Made by a program: the position numbers and the translations under genes. 64,000 bases of DNA. Origin: Niallia sp. NCCP-28 (GTDB taxonomy: Bacteria > Bacillota > Bacilli > Bacillales > Cytobacillaceae). The stretch covers positions 248,001 to 312,000 of the forward strand of contig NZ_BQYJ01000001.1 of assembly GCF_023168165.1 (NCBI RefSeq), given 5' to 3'. The notes under the pieces are model-generated. The model searched no databases, had not been told where the DNA came from, and was given only the letters and a program-made list of their open reading frames with translations. Of the stretch, positions 43,429 through 52,530 are shown piece by piece; position 1 is the stretch's first letter, and the number at the start of each line of letters is the position of its first letter.

Positions 43429-45066
43429 TCACCCCTTCGATTTTTTAAACTGCCCCATACGCCATATTTTTTTTATAAAAGAAGCTTCTTTATATTCCAT
43501 ATCAAACACAACATCTTCTAGCCAATGCTCATCAAATATGCCTTCTTGCACATAATCTTCAATATCTAATTGTCCGGAAGGGCTATACATAATAACATCA
43601 ACCCCAAATGTATTCAGAAGAAGAAGCACCGCAGCGTCTTCTCTTGTAAAATGGCCATTGCCTTCTGTTTTATATAAAATAACGCTTGGAACTTCCTGCG
43701 AATAATCAAATTTCTGCAGAAGTTTAATTATTTCTTGTGGCAATAATAGTCCTTGGGAAAAAAGAAAAATAGCTGCTTCTTCTTCTGTTTCGTTTGGCTG
43801 CCTTTTGAGCTGCATTTGCTGGCAAACAGATGAAATGGCAGAGGCAATTCCCTTTTGCAGTCCAATTGGGAGTCTGCCATATGACCAATAATTTGCTTCT
43901 AGCATTTTCTCTGGAATTAAATGACCTGATGCATCTAGCACATCCCGATAGTGATAGCGATAATCGCTGATAACAGCTCTTGTAAACGGAAAACTCTTTA
44001 TTAACTGCGCATGATCACGTGACGCAATTTGGTGGAGGCGATCCCAATATTCTTTTCTGTTTTTGCTTACGCCAAATACTTTAGCAAATATAGTTGGAAT
44101 TTTCACCAAACCATTATTCACTTCAAAATTCGGGCGGACCATCGCTGGTTCTTTTTCCAATAAAAATAATTCATCATAGGTTGTTTTTAATGTAACCGAC
44201 ATGGGCGTATAATCCCGCAGCTGCCATGGCTTATACAATCCGCTTCCTTCATGATTCAAAATCGATTCAATCTCTTTTGATGCCCGATAGGCAACGGTTG
44301 CTGTCCGTCTTCTTTTTTCCTGTGGGAATTTTTCCGGCTCTTTTTTCCCTGTATATCGATGAGTAAAAAAAGTTTTAGTAAGCATAAGCTGATTTAGCAT
44401 ATCCATGCCATTTGGGTGAACAATAATAACATCACAGCCTAATTCAAGCAAATAGTAGATAAAATAAGCTTGGCTTTTTTTTCCATCAGCATACCATAAA
44501 AACTTCGGCATATTCCCTTTGTCTTTGCAGGCCATCAATGCAGGATGCAGATGATTAATGGACCATTTAATCAGATCTACTAGCACTCTTCTTAATTCGC
44601 TATTAAGCAGGCCATTTTCTTCCACTTGAGCAAAATGCTGCAAAACGGCAATAAATGACTCTCTTAATTTTCGATGTGCAGCTGGAATGGATGATTTCAG
44701 CAATAAATTCTCCCCATCCAAAAATGCTACAAAACGATTAACAGATAAATTTTGCTCTATTAATAGATTCAGCACTTTTTGTATAGCTTGAAAATATTTA
44801 TTATCCATTGTTCTATCTAAATGATCATCGGATAATAAAATGTAAGGATCCTTGCTTTCATATACCCACTCAAATAGTTCATTATAATACTCATCCTCAT
44901 CCACCGGTATACCAAGCAGTTTTACTGCAACCTGCCCAAAGGACAGACTTTCATTATCTACCTTATATAATGGCCTTTCCGATAGCGGCATCGCTAGAAG
45001 CTCTTGCCAATTTTCTAGGGATAATGGAAGAATCTGATTATCCCATGTATGTATTTCGCTATTCAT
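43429..45066 (-). CDS. yceG: YceG family protein of the Ter biosynthetic module
   Basis: About 545 residues, homologous to B. subtilis YceG. Two related halves are visible, each with a Rossmann-like strand-helix pair around LLELGCDVIIVHPNGMDML and LLLNTFGVDVIMYSPSGQLDIEDY; both end in similar motifs, suggesting duplication. Comparative genomics has placed the family in a tellurium-associated biosynthetic module; no activity is proved. I start at ATG 45066, ten bases after AAGGGAAG; an upstream Met at 45114 is weaker. First gene of the yceG-telA-terD-terD operon, with an ECF-type promoter about 290 bases upstream. Confidence 0.85.
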   Translation of the reverse strand: MNSEIHTWDNQILPLSLENWQELLAMPLSERPLYKVDNESLSFGQVAVKLLGIPVDEDEYYNELFEWVYESKDPYILLSDDHLDRTMDNKYFQAIQKVLNLLIEQNLSVNRFVAFLDGENLLLKSSIPAAHRKLRESFIAVLQHFAQVEENGLLNSELRRVLVDLIKWSINHLHPALMACKDKGNMPKFLWYADGKKSQAYFIYYLLELGCDVIIVHPNGMDMLNQLMLTKTFFTHRYTGKKEPEKFPQEKRRRTATVAYRASKEIESILNHEGSGLYKPWQLRDYTPMSVTLKTTYDELFLLEKEPAMVRPNFEVNNGLVKIPTIFAKVFGVSKNRKEYWDRLHQIASRDHAQLIKSFPFTRAVISDYRYHYRDVLDASGHLIPEKMLEANYWSYGRLPIGLQKGIASAISSVCQQMQLKRQPNETEEEAAIFLFSQGLLLPQEIIKLLQKFDYSQEVPSVILYKTEGNGHFTREDAAVLLLLNTFGVDVIMYSPSGQLDIEDYVQEGIFDEHWLEDVVFDMEYKEASFIKKIWRMGQFKKSKG

Positions 45067-45350
45067 CCTCTGTCCACTTCCCTTTATGAGCAAAAAATAG
45101 TGATGCTTGCCCAATAATCAATAAATGGATATCTTCCTAATTTTAGGCTCTGTTCCAAAAAGATGCTGATTTTTTTCTTCGTACAGCTTTTAACAAAATC
45201 ATTTTACCCACAATATTTTGCAACATTGCCATAGCAAAATGTTTCTACACATATCCCAAACCCTTTCAGCAAAAAAGAATATGCACAAAATGGCTCTCTT
45301 TAATCATAGCATAGCATCCTGTTAATTCTAAAATATTTCCTTTTATTTTT

Positions 45351-45379
45351 TATACGATTTCGTTCTAGAAAAAGTTTCA
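45351..45379 (-). promoter_or_regulatory. ECF-sigma (SigW/M-like) promoter of yceG-telA-terD-terD
   Basis: On the minus strand TGAAAC (45374-45379), 17 bases starting with five T, then CGTATA (45351-45356). The orthologous yce operon of B. subtilis is known to respond to SigW, SigM and SigB. Confidence 0.7.
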
Positions 45380-45390
45380 TAAAATTTTAT

Positions 45391-45469
45391 GGGGATAGTT
45401 TAAAAATGCTATGGAGTTTTAGCAATTGCTTTTTTTGTTAAACAGCTAGCATTTTTAACAGCCATCCCC
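45391..45469. repeat. Long inverted repeat abutting the yceG promoter
   Basis: Arms GGGGATAGTTTAAAAATGCT (from 45391) and TAGCATTTTTAACAGCCATC (from 45447) pair over about 19 positions around a T-rich loop. It lies 11 bases upstream of the -35 box. No T-run on the minus strand; function unknown. Confidence 0.6.
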
Positions 45470-45531
45470 CCTCTTTGGACAAAAAGAATATTTCGCTGCT
45501 TAGAATCCTAATGTCTTTCCATTAAAATAAA

Positions 45532-45620
45532 GGGAAACTTCAATCAAACTTTTGCTCAGAAAATTTCTGTCCACCTAGATTTCTCCTGTCATCCTTTAGA
45601 CAGTGGCAAAATTACGGCAA
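45532..45620 (+). repeat. Family-1 repeat, copy E (shortened)
   Basis: GGGAAACTTCAATCAAACTTTTG, here cited as its first part GAAACTTCAATCA, followed by TCCACCTAGATTTCTCC, CCTTTAGACAG and ACGGCAATGCATG. It marks the left border of the aldolase-to-HAD gene block. Confidence 0.65.
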
Positions 45621-45750
45621 TGCATGTTAAATAAAAGTTTTATTGCACACATCCTTTGCAAAAACAACAGACAGATACAATAAGAACACCTCACCAATCC
45701 CTTCCTTTTTGCATATTCTATAGTACTTTAAGTAAGTAGGTGCTTAGTAG

Positions 45751-45999
45751 ATGAGAATATTATTCCGCAACTCTTCTTCCAATGAACTTCGCCGTGAAAT
45801 TGAGCAGGTTACAGCGGTTTTAAGTTCATCCTTTTTTATTTTTATCGACCTTTTCCTTATAACAATGATTTTCAGTTTTTTTGCAGGAGTATATTATCAT
45901 TCCTTTTGGATAGGATTGATTGTAAATCTAACCAGTTTTCTTTTATTTGCAGCTTTGTACTATTTATTGCAGAAATGCTTTAAAGAACCTTCTGATTAA
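45751..45999 (+). CDS. Small membrane protein (82 aa), uncertain
   Basis: An 82-residue frame with a charged N-terminus (NSSSNELRREIEQVT) and two clear hydrophobic segments (about 24-46 and 50-70), ending LLQKCFKEPSD. It is the only plus-strand gene within the stress island and converges on the HAD gene with six bases between. The ribosome site is weak (GTAGG, 10 bases). Protein-like composition argues for a real gene; family unknown. Confidence 0.5.
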   Translation: MRILFRNSSSNELRREIEQVTAVLSSSFFIFIDLFLITMIFSFFAGVYYHSFWIGLIVNLTSFLLFAALYYLLQKCFKEPSD

Positions 46000-46005
46000 C
46001 GCTAT

Positions 46006-46812
46006 TTAATTCCTGCTTAAAGCAAATAATCTATGAATATGCTGGACGATTTCCTCTCCAGCATAAGCCCCATTACTTTTTGTCAAATCATCATGACTAT
46101 TTTCATTTTTCCATTTCATTGCCAGTTCTCCATGACGAGGAATAAAAGCAGAATCGCAGACTGCCAGGAGAGGTTCATCAAGGATGGAATCACCTGCGCC
46201 AAAGACAGTCGCTATTCCCTCTCGTTTTTGAATATATTGAATAGCTTCTCCTTTGCAGATCGGCACTGGCATAAAATACAGTTTTTTTCCTTGAAGGGAT
46301 ACTTTCCAGCCAACTGCTTTGGCCATTTCCGCCATTCTGTTTTTTTCGTCTGCTGAAAGTTGCTGATTTAAAATATAATAAAAAAAGAGATCATCTGCGA
46401 TTTTCAGGAGTCCTTTAATGTTAAATTTTTCTAATTGTTTTAATAACAGTTCTTTTTTTATACATTCTTCTTCTAAACGAAAAAGCACCTTTGTTTTCCA
46501 CTCTTTTATCAACTTTCCACGATAATAAATATGAGACCCATTATTTGTGACACTATAGTCGACTGATATTTCTTTTTCAAAAATAAACACTCGCTTATAT
46601 TGCTCATAGGTTCTTGTCGTAACAGGTACAAATAACCATTCCTTTGCTAATTCACGGAGAAGAAAAAAGGATTCTTTTGTCATAAAAGATATATCTTCAT
46701 TATTTCGTTTTTCTACTGGCAGCATTTTTTCTGTTAAAGGAGTCTGCAGCGTTTCAAGAGCTCTTTGCGAATAAATTAAGGTTCTATCTAAATCAGATGC
46801 AAACATCTTCAT
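46006..46812 (-). CDS. HAD-family phosphatase of the Ter-associated biosynthetic module
   Basis: A 268-residue Cof-type HAD hydrolase. Motif I is FASDLDRTLIYS, motif II TTRTYEQ, and motif IV GAGDSILDEPLL; these carry the nucleophile Asp and Mg ligands. In the conserved module it is expected to dephosphorylate the pathway intermediate. Its start overlaps the end of the upstream gene by ATGA. Last of the aldolase-PRTase-StiP-HAD operon. Confidence 0.88.
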   Translation of the reverse strand: MKMFASDLDRTLIYSQRALETLQTPLTEKMLPVEKRNNEDISFMTKESFFLLRELAKEWLFVPVTTRTYEQYKRVFIFEKEISVDYSVTNNGSHIYYRGKLIKEWKTKVLFRLEEECIKKELLLKQLEKFNIKGLLKIADDLFFYYILNQQLSADEKNRMAEMAKAVGWKVSLQGKKLYFMPVPICKGEAIQYIQKREGIATVFGAGDSILDEPLLAVCDSAFIPRHGELAMKWKNENSHDDLTKSNGAYAGEEIVQHIHRLFALSRN

Positions 46813-47921
46813 TCTTTTTCTCCTACTTTTTTAATCAGTCCACAGCATGTATAGCTCATGTTAGGATAATGGATGATCTCGACATTTCTCTCTTTTGCCA
46901 GCATCACAATATGCTTAACATAAGGACTAAGAGGATCCTTCATTAATATTTTCCATGGTACCCTTCTTAATAGGACTCTTGTCGTTTCCCCGACTCCTGG
47001 TTTTACATAATGGGTAGACTCAATAGAAAACTCCTCTTTAATTGCCCGAACTTCCTCCATGCCTTTAAATGAAACCGTTCGATCTTTTTGATTATTTACA
47101 ACAGCTCTTTTAATTTCCTTAAAAGGCAAACTAGAAAATTCCGCTGTTATTGCTTCTAAATAATCATTAGAAACATCAAAAGGGAATAATTCTTTATAAA
47201 ATTTGGCGCCATGAAAATCCTCTTTTCCTATATAAGCAGAGTTAAGCACCGTTCTGCTGACAAGACCAGAAACGGTCGAATTCAAACAAGCGCTCGGAAT
47301 CAGGAAATCCTCTCTTGTTCCATATACAGTCGTACAATGTCCTGGATCTGCTAATACAGCTAATGTATCATCAAGCTTCACCTGATATTTCTGTTCATAA
47401 TCCTTACAAGCTTTTGTCAACTCTATGGAAATAGCACCTTTTCCTGTCCAGCCATCAATAAATTGAATCTTTGCTCCTTTATGTTTTTTTAAAATATAAG
47501 AAATAGCATTTTCATCTATTCCTTTATCTCGAATAATTGAGATGCTGTAATGGGGCAAATTACTATTATATTGCAGAAGGATATACCTTTTAATTAAAAT
47601 CCCTATAGGAGTGCCAGCTCTAGCTAATGAAACAAGCACTGTTTCTTCCCCTGATTTTTGATAGATTTGCTCGGAAACAATTGCCGTGCAAGCTGCCACC
47701 TTTTGTTTATAATCTTTTAGTGTGCTTAAAAACAGTTCCATATATGGTGCAGGAGGATTATATTCAATTGGCAATGTTTCACTATAATGCTGGCCGTCTT
47801 GTATATTTTTTTCCCGTTCCTCTGTTTTTCCCTCCAACTGCACATCACTTAAATCTTTTAATAAAAAAACAACATCCTCTTCCTTATATGACCCCAGCCT
47901 TTTTTTTGCTTTAGACTCCAT
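46809..47921 (-). CDS. StiP-type PRTase/PELOTA protein of the Ter module
   Basis: A 370-residue protein with an N-terminal phosphoribosyltransferase-like domain (VSLARAGTPIGILIKRY, FIDGWTGKGAI as the PRPP loop, DPGHCTTVYGTREDFLIPS) and a C-terminal PELOTA-type RNA-binding-like domain (VKPGVGETTRVLLRRVPWKIL). Annotations sometimes call this family cysteine protease StiP; the sequence itself suggests a nucleotide or base-ribose transfer step. ATG 47921 overlaps the previous stop codon by one base (TAATG) after GGGAGG. Confidence 0.85.
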   Translation of the reverse strand: MESKAKKRLGSYKEEDVVFLLKDLSDVQLEGKTEEREKNIQDGQHYSETLPIEYNPPAPYMELFLSTLKDYKQKVAACTAIVSEQIYQKSGEETVLVSLARAGTPIGILIKRYILLQYNSNLPHYSISIIRDKGIDENAISYILKKHKGAKIQFIDGWTGKGAISIELTKACKDYEQKYQVKLDDTLAVLADPGHCTTVYGTREDFLIPSACLNSTVSGLVSRTVLNSAYIGKEDFHGAKFYKELFPFDVSNDYLEAITAEFSSLPFKEIKRAVVNNQKDRTVSFKGMEEVRAIKEEFSIESTHYVKPGVGETTRVLLRRVPWKILMKDPLSPYVKHIVMLAKERNVEIIHYPNMSYTCCGLIKKVGEKE

Positions 47922-49288
47922 TATTGTTCCCTCCCATTGCAATAAACGATATTTATTTTTTTGAAATTTGCTCTATTTAATTGCTGCAATAATGGCGCTA
48001 ACTTTTTATTGTCTATCTTTCTTTCAAAAATAATAAATACATCATCATAGCTTCCTTGTTTGATATTATATAAATAATGAGGGATATCCCCATCTTCAGG
48101 GTTAGGAAAACGATAGGCCGTTTTTGCGCCATAATGGGCTTTTTTATTCGGATAGATTGGGCTTCTTGTACTAGATTGATACCAAATGTTTTCTCCCATA
48201 TAGCTTGCTATTTTCATTGGAATATACATAAATTCTCCTGTACCAATGACAAGAGTTTTTTTTCCTGTTCTCCTTAAAGTTAAATGATGTCCAGCTTTTT
48301 TCATCCATGCATCATCTGTTTGATGGGATTCTATTCCGAAACGGCCAGTATCTGCTAAATAATGAAGATTATTTTCCTCCATCGATAACGTTTTTGAAGT
48401 ATATGGGACAAGACGATTGCCGATAAATTCTGTCAGTTCCAAATGCTCTACTTGGGGAACGCTGCTATTTTGCATATGGGTGAAATGATTCTCCTTAAAC
48501 TCAACATGTCCATTATGCAAAGTGAATTGGCCCTTTAATAAGCTAACAAAATGAATTTTAATATGTAATTCTTTTTCTAATTCCAACATTTTTTTATGAT
48601 CTTCTTCTGAACGCCAATCAAGTATAGAAACAACTGTATATAATTTCCTAGGAAATTTGCCTTGGATATCGCGAATAATATTAATCGCTGTTTTTCCTGT
48701 TGTGAGCTCATCATCTACTAATATCACTTCACGCTCATTTTTCAGCATTTCTTCCGCCACATAACATCTGTGGGAAGTCGCATGGGAATGCTCTTCCTCA
48801 AACGATATAATAGAAGCTGCTTCATTTACTATTTCTCTTGTTGTGTGAAAATAGGTTGCATGTTTAAAAGCTTGATAAAAACTATGTCCAAGAGATGTTG
48901 CGGTTTCTGCAAATCCAATAATAACAGGAGAAGAAACTGCTGCTTCGAGATATGGTCTATCAGAAAATAAGGCTACATCATGATGATAATAGGCAAGCAA
49001 TGCTTCTTTTTGGGCAGAAGGCTGGTTGGTCTTTATTTCTTCATAACGAGCTGCCAGCAAAAAGCCTGTCAATAATCCCCTGTTCGGCTGGATTGGCAAG
49101 TGTTTGCCCAATAATTTGCTTACAAATAAAAAAGAGCGCTTTTTGTTAATTCGTGCTGCCATTAAAAAAAAATCTTCCATATTCAGCTGAAAGGGATTTT
49201 CTGTTATCTCGATTTGCATCTGCAAGTCATCAAGTATGGAGAGCAAAATTTTCTTGTTTGAGCAAGTCAATGTATGTAAATTCTTCAT
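47921..49288 (-). CDS. Phosphoribosyltransferase-domain protein of the Ter module
   Basis: A 455-residue protein. Residues about 30-230 form an orotate-PRTase-like domain with the PRPP-binding signature VILVDDELTTGKTAIN; the C-terminal half contains LVIGTGEFMYIPMKIASYMG and YRFPNPEDGDIPHYLYN, the TRSP-type domain that accompanies it. Expected to attach ribose phosphate to a base-like product. The start at 49288 overlaps the aldolase gene by 59 bases; a later ATG at 49219 exists, but the N-terminal ILDDLQMQIEITENPF belongs to the domain. Confidence 0.88.
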   Translation of the reverse strand: MKNLHTLTCSNKKILLSILDDLQMQIEITENPFQLNMEDFFLMAARINKKRSFLFVSKLLGKHLPIQPNRGLLTGFLLAARYEEIKTNQPSAQKEALLAYYHHDVALFSDRPYLEAAVSSPVIIGFAETATSLGHSFYQAFKHATYFHTTREIVNEAASIISFEEEHSHATSHRCYVAEEMLKNEREVILVDDELTTGKTAINIIRDIQGKFPRKLYTVVSILDWRSEEDHKKMLELEKELHIKIHFVSLLKGQFTLHNGHVEFKENHFTHMQNSSVPQVEHLELTEFIGNRLVPYTSKTLSMEENNLHYLADTGRFGIESHQTDDAWMKKAGHHLTLRRTGKKTLVIGTGEFMYIPMKIASYMGENIWYQSSTRSPIYPNKKAHYGAKTAYRFPNPEDGDIPHYLYNIKQGSYDDVFIIFERKIDNKKLAPLLQQLNRANFKKINIVYCNGREQ

Positions 49289-50426
49289 GAAACACCCCGT
49301 ATACTTTGGATTTTAAAAGGATTTTCTGTGCCCAATAATAATGCGGCTTTATTTCATTCATTTTATTGGAAAAGCTGCTTTTTATGACACCAATCTCTCC
49401 ATTTCCATTTTGGATAATATTATTAGCATCTAAATATTCTTCATAAGAGACCACATTTAGGGCTTGTACTGGTTTAATATGGGTTGGATGGATGATTGTT
49501 TTTCCTGTCAGCCCATTTGTAATGTCCATCAGAACCTCCCGAATGAGCCCATCCATTTGTTTATCAATCAATTGTGTCCGCATTTTGCTTCCCGCTTCCC
49601 CGTATCGTTTTCGAAAAGGGGTTTCTCTCAGTTGAGGAATAAGCATTCTTTCTTTTGTAGAAAAATATTCCCATACTGGCCCCGACACAACATATGGGCT
49701 ATCTTCCCGCAAAAATACATTTACAATATCACTAATGCAGTCACGGATAATTGCCACATCATAAACCGTTGTATCGATATTGCGGCGGATTCCATATAAT
49801 CCGCAAAAGTCAGTTGCTCCTATTCGGACATTTAAAATTAGGTGCTTATATGCATCAAGGACTGTTTTAATTGATAACAATTCTTCCATTCTTGTTTCTT
49901 TTTCAATAATTTTTTTCGTTTCAAGAATTGGCATTGCATACAATGTATGTCCACTATGATTATATGACTCTAGTTTTTTTAAAATAATACTGCCAATTGC
50001 TGCATTAAATTTAGGAATAACAATACCTGTCAGCAAATCCACACTATCTTCTAATCGGTTCATTATTCTTAAAAACTGTTCAACAGAGCGAATTCTTATA
50101 AAAACCAGCGGCATTTCGTTTTTTATCAATATTCCAGATTCTAAACTGTTCTTCATCATTTGAAACTCTTCCAACAATTTACTTTCTGCAGCCTCCACTT
50201 CATGATCACCAATTGAATCTTCCAAACAAATGACCATTGAAGTTAATGAAGGATGTTTTCGGTCGACAAGATCCTGATAGATATTCGGTCTTGTTGCCGG
50301 CATATAGAGAGTAGATGCAAGTGCATAACTTAATATTTTTTTGTCTGAATTATTCGTAACTGCTTCAGGTGCTTTATAAAATAAATGTTTTTTTTGATTT
50401 TCCGTTAAATCAGCGAATAATTTCAT
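49230..50426 (-). CDS. HpcH/HpaI aldolase / citrate-lyase-like protein of the Ter module
   Basis: A 398-residue TIM-barrel lyase of the CitE-like group. SMVICLEDSIGDHEV carries the Mg-binding acidic residues and TGIVIPKFNAA, NVRIGATDFCGLYGIRR and IIHPTHIKPVQALN follow. Proposed to form or split a carbon-carbon bond early in the Ter-associated pathway. Start ATG 50426, seven bases after GGAG; the frame back to 50456 has none. First gene of the four-gene operon. Confidence 0.88.
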   Translation of the reverse strand: MKLFADLTENQKKHLFYKAPEAVTNNSDKKILSYALASTLYMPATRPNIYQDLVDRKHPSLTSMVICLEDSIGDHEVEAAESKLLEEFQMMKNSLESGILIKNEMPLVFIRIRSVEQFLRIMNRLEDSVDLLTGIVIPKFNAAIGSIILKKLESYNHSGHTLYAMPILETKKIIEKETRMEELLSIKTVLDAYKHLILNVRIGATDFCGLYGIRRNIDTTVYDVAIIRDCISDIVNVFLREDSPYVVSGPVWEYFSTKERMLIPQLRETPFRKRYGEAGSKMRTQLIDKQMDGLIREVLMDITNGLTGKTIIHPTHIKPVQALNVVSYEEYLDANNIIQNGNGEIGVIKSSFSNKMNEIKPHYYWAQKILLKSKVYGVFHEEFTYIDLLKQENFALHT

Positions 50427-50600
50427 ATTTATGCTCCATTCGTTAAATTCCACCATTAAAAATATTCAGATAATTACAGAATATAATTCAACCTTACTTT
50501 TTATTGTAATAAAATATATCATTTATTAACTAAAAATTCCATTAACAGAAAAGGAATCTTCAATCAGTTGGGCAAAAAACCGATAAATAGAAATAAAATA

Positions 50601-50740
50601 GAATTTCAATAAGTGGGATTTTTTTATATTCCCCTCATTAATAGTTGAACCATCAGAATTTTACAGGCAGTTATCCCCTGTTTAGATTTCTTCTTTCCTT
50701 TCCTAATCTCAAGATAAAGATCAAAAGCCCCTTAATGGGA
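50601..50740 (+). repeat. Family-1 structured intergenic repeat, copy F
   Basis: GAATTTCAATAAGTGGGATTT opens it in form, followed by TTCCCCTCATTAATAGTTGAACC, here noted as CCCCTCATTAATAG, then TTTACAGGCAGTTATCCCC, TTTAGATTTCTTC and AAAGCCCCTTAATGGGA. A second left-arm fragment lies at 50552-50571. It borders the aldolase-to-HAD block on the right and fills most of the 417-base gap to terC. Confidence 0.75.
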
Positions 50741-50843
50741 ATATATTACTTTTAATTCCTATATTTTTATATAACAAACAACAAAAGAAGCGCATTTATA
50801 AAAGAAAGGGAACCGACATAATGTCTGATCCCTTGTCTGATTT

Positions 50844-51620
50844 TTATCCTTCTTTTTGTGCTTCTTTCTTTTTGTTCATATAATGTACAACAAATGTTGC
50901 AGCAAAAGCTATCAATAAAATCCCGAAAAACACATAATGGGAAATATGAACGCCAAATACTCCTAAAAACATTTTAGCGGAAATAATTAATATTAAAATA
51001 TAGGCAGTAGATTCTAGTTCAGGAACACGATCTATTAACTTTAAAAATACTCCTGCAACTCCACGCATCATTAATACCCCAAGCATACCTCCAACAAGCA
51101 ATACCCATACCTGGTTGCTTACACCAAAAGCAGCAAGGACACTGTCTACAGAAAAGGCAATATCCATTAATTCTACAGAAATAACTGTTCCCCAGAATGT
51201 TCCAAACAAACGAAGCAAAAGGCCACTTTTGTTAATTCCATGTTCTTCTTCTGCATGTTCCTCTGGATTGCTGTTTTTTCTTTTATCCATAAAGTATTTA
51301 ATGGCAAGATATGCTAAATATGCTGCGCCCAGCACTTTAACCCACCATAATTTGATTAAAAAGACCCCTATTCCAATTGCGATGAAACGAAATATATATG
51401 CACCTAATAATCCATAAAATAATGCTTTTTTCCGTTGTTCTGGCGGCAAATGCTTAACCATAACTGCAAGAACAAGCGCATTATCTGCTGATAACAAACC
51501 TTCTAATATAATAAGTGTCCCAATATATCCCCAGCTTACAGGATCTGTTAACACTTCTCCCCACATTTCCCAGTTAAAAAACTGTGAATACGTATGGATA
51601 ATACTTTCTAAAATGCCCAT
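50844..51620 (-). CDS. terC: TerC family membrane protein (YceF/MeeF-like)
   Basis: A 258-residue integral membrane protein with seven to nine hydrophobic segments. LEGLLSADNALVLAVMVKHLP and SVELMDIAFSVDSVLAAFGVS carry the conserved acidic residues in the membrane; these families export or deliver manganese or other metals to secreted enzymes (B. subtilis MeeF/MeeY). It belongs with TerD in the stress island. AGGAGG lies 11 bases before ATG. I checked the leader for a yybP-ykoY manganese riboswitch and saw none convincing. Confidence 0.93.
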   Translation of the reverse strand: MGILESIIHTYSQFFNWEMWGEVLTDPVSWGYIGTLIILEGLLSADNALVLAVMVKHLPPEQRKKALFYGLLGAYIFRFIAIGIGVFLIKLWWVKVLGAAYLAYLAIKYFMDKRKNSNPEEHAEEEHGINKSGLLLRLFGTFWGTVISVELMDIAFSVDSVLAAFGVSNQVWVLLVGGMLGVLMMRGVAGVFLKLIDRVPELESTAYILILIISAKMFLGVFGVHISHYVFFGILLIAFAATFVVHYMNKKKEAQKEG

Positions 51621-51858
51621 TTAATTCTGTTCCTCCTATTTTTTAGCTTCCCTATATAGGAAAACTCGAACCCTTTCCATTTTTAAACAATACTTCCCCG
51701 TTGCTTAGAGCTTAGGAATGGGAATAAAAATTATTGTTTAATATGCTGTTATATCCACAAGAATTTTGCATATAAACAGCATGGAAATGTTCGAGTCAGC
51801 ACCTATTAATTAATCTACCGCTTTTTATCCTTTAAAAGAAAGCTCATTCAATTATTAA

Positions 51859-52440
51859 TTAACCTACCTGCAATCCAAAATCTGTTGCAAGTGCTGCTAA
51901 GCCGCCTTGATACCCGCTGCCAATCGCACTAAATTTCCACTCGTTATTATGACGATATAGTTCTCCAACTACTAATGCTGTTTCAATGGAGAAATCTTCC
52001 CCTAAATCATAACGAATCAGTTCTTCATTATTTTGTTCATTTAATATGCGAACATAGGAATTAGAAACTTGTCCAAAATTTTGATTTCGCGCTTCTCCAT
52101 CATGAATAGTAATTGTAAAGGTAATTCGTTGAATAGTTGCCGGAACAGACTGCAAATCAATAATAACTTGTTCATCATCCCCTTCACCAGCACCAGTTCT
52201 ATTATCTCCTGAATGAACAACAGCACCATTTCCTCCAGATGGGTTATTGTAAAAAACAAAGTCCCCATCAGATGTAACTTTCCCGTTGTCTCCTAATAAA
52301 AAGACAGAAGAATCCAAGTCAAAATCTTGACCGCCATCATACTTATTTACATCCCAGCCAACACCAACAACAACTTTTGTCAATCCTGGGTTTCCTTTTG
52401 TTAAATCTACTTTTTGTCCTTTTGATAAACTGATTGCCAT
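51859..52440 (-). CDS. terD: TerD family stress protein (YceE-like)
   Basis: A 193-residue Ca2+-binding TerD protein with [11 protein letters not shown] and [18 protein letters not shown] loops and the ending [13 protein letters not shown], as in B. subtilis YceE. Start ATG 52440, eight bases after GGAGG. It is the first gene of the stress island in the direction of transcription and has its own ECF-type promoter. TerC follows after 238 bases containing a GCTGTT/AACAGC hairpin (about 51745-51781). Confidence 0.95.
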   Translation of the reverse strand: MAISLSKGQKVDLTKGNPGLTKVVVGVGWDVNKYDGGQDFDLDSSVFLLGDNGKVTSDGDFVFYNNPSGGNGAVVHSGDNRTGAGEGDDEQVIIDLQSVPATIQRITFTITIHDGEARNQNFGQVSNSYVRILNEQNNEELIRYDLGEDFSIETALVVGELYRHNNEWKFSAIGSGYQGGLAALATDFGLQVG

Positions 52441-52476
52441 AACTATTACCTCCAAAAATATTTAGAATACCTTATC

Positions 52477-52503
52477 TACGATAGCATCATCAAAAAAGTT
52501 TCA
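52477..52503 (-). promoter_or_regulatory. ECF-sigma (SigW/M-like) promoter of terD-terC
   Basis: On the minus strand TGAAAC (52498-52503), 17 bases starting with six T, then CGTA (52477-52480). The gene starts 37 bases later. Confidence 0.65.
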
Positions 52504-52530
52504 TCATATGTATATTTTTTTTTACATATA

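Noticed and set aside
51621..51858. Manganese (yybP-ykoY) riboswitch ahead of terC
   Set aside because: A GGGGAAGTA string is present, but the remaining conserved blocks and closing stem are not.
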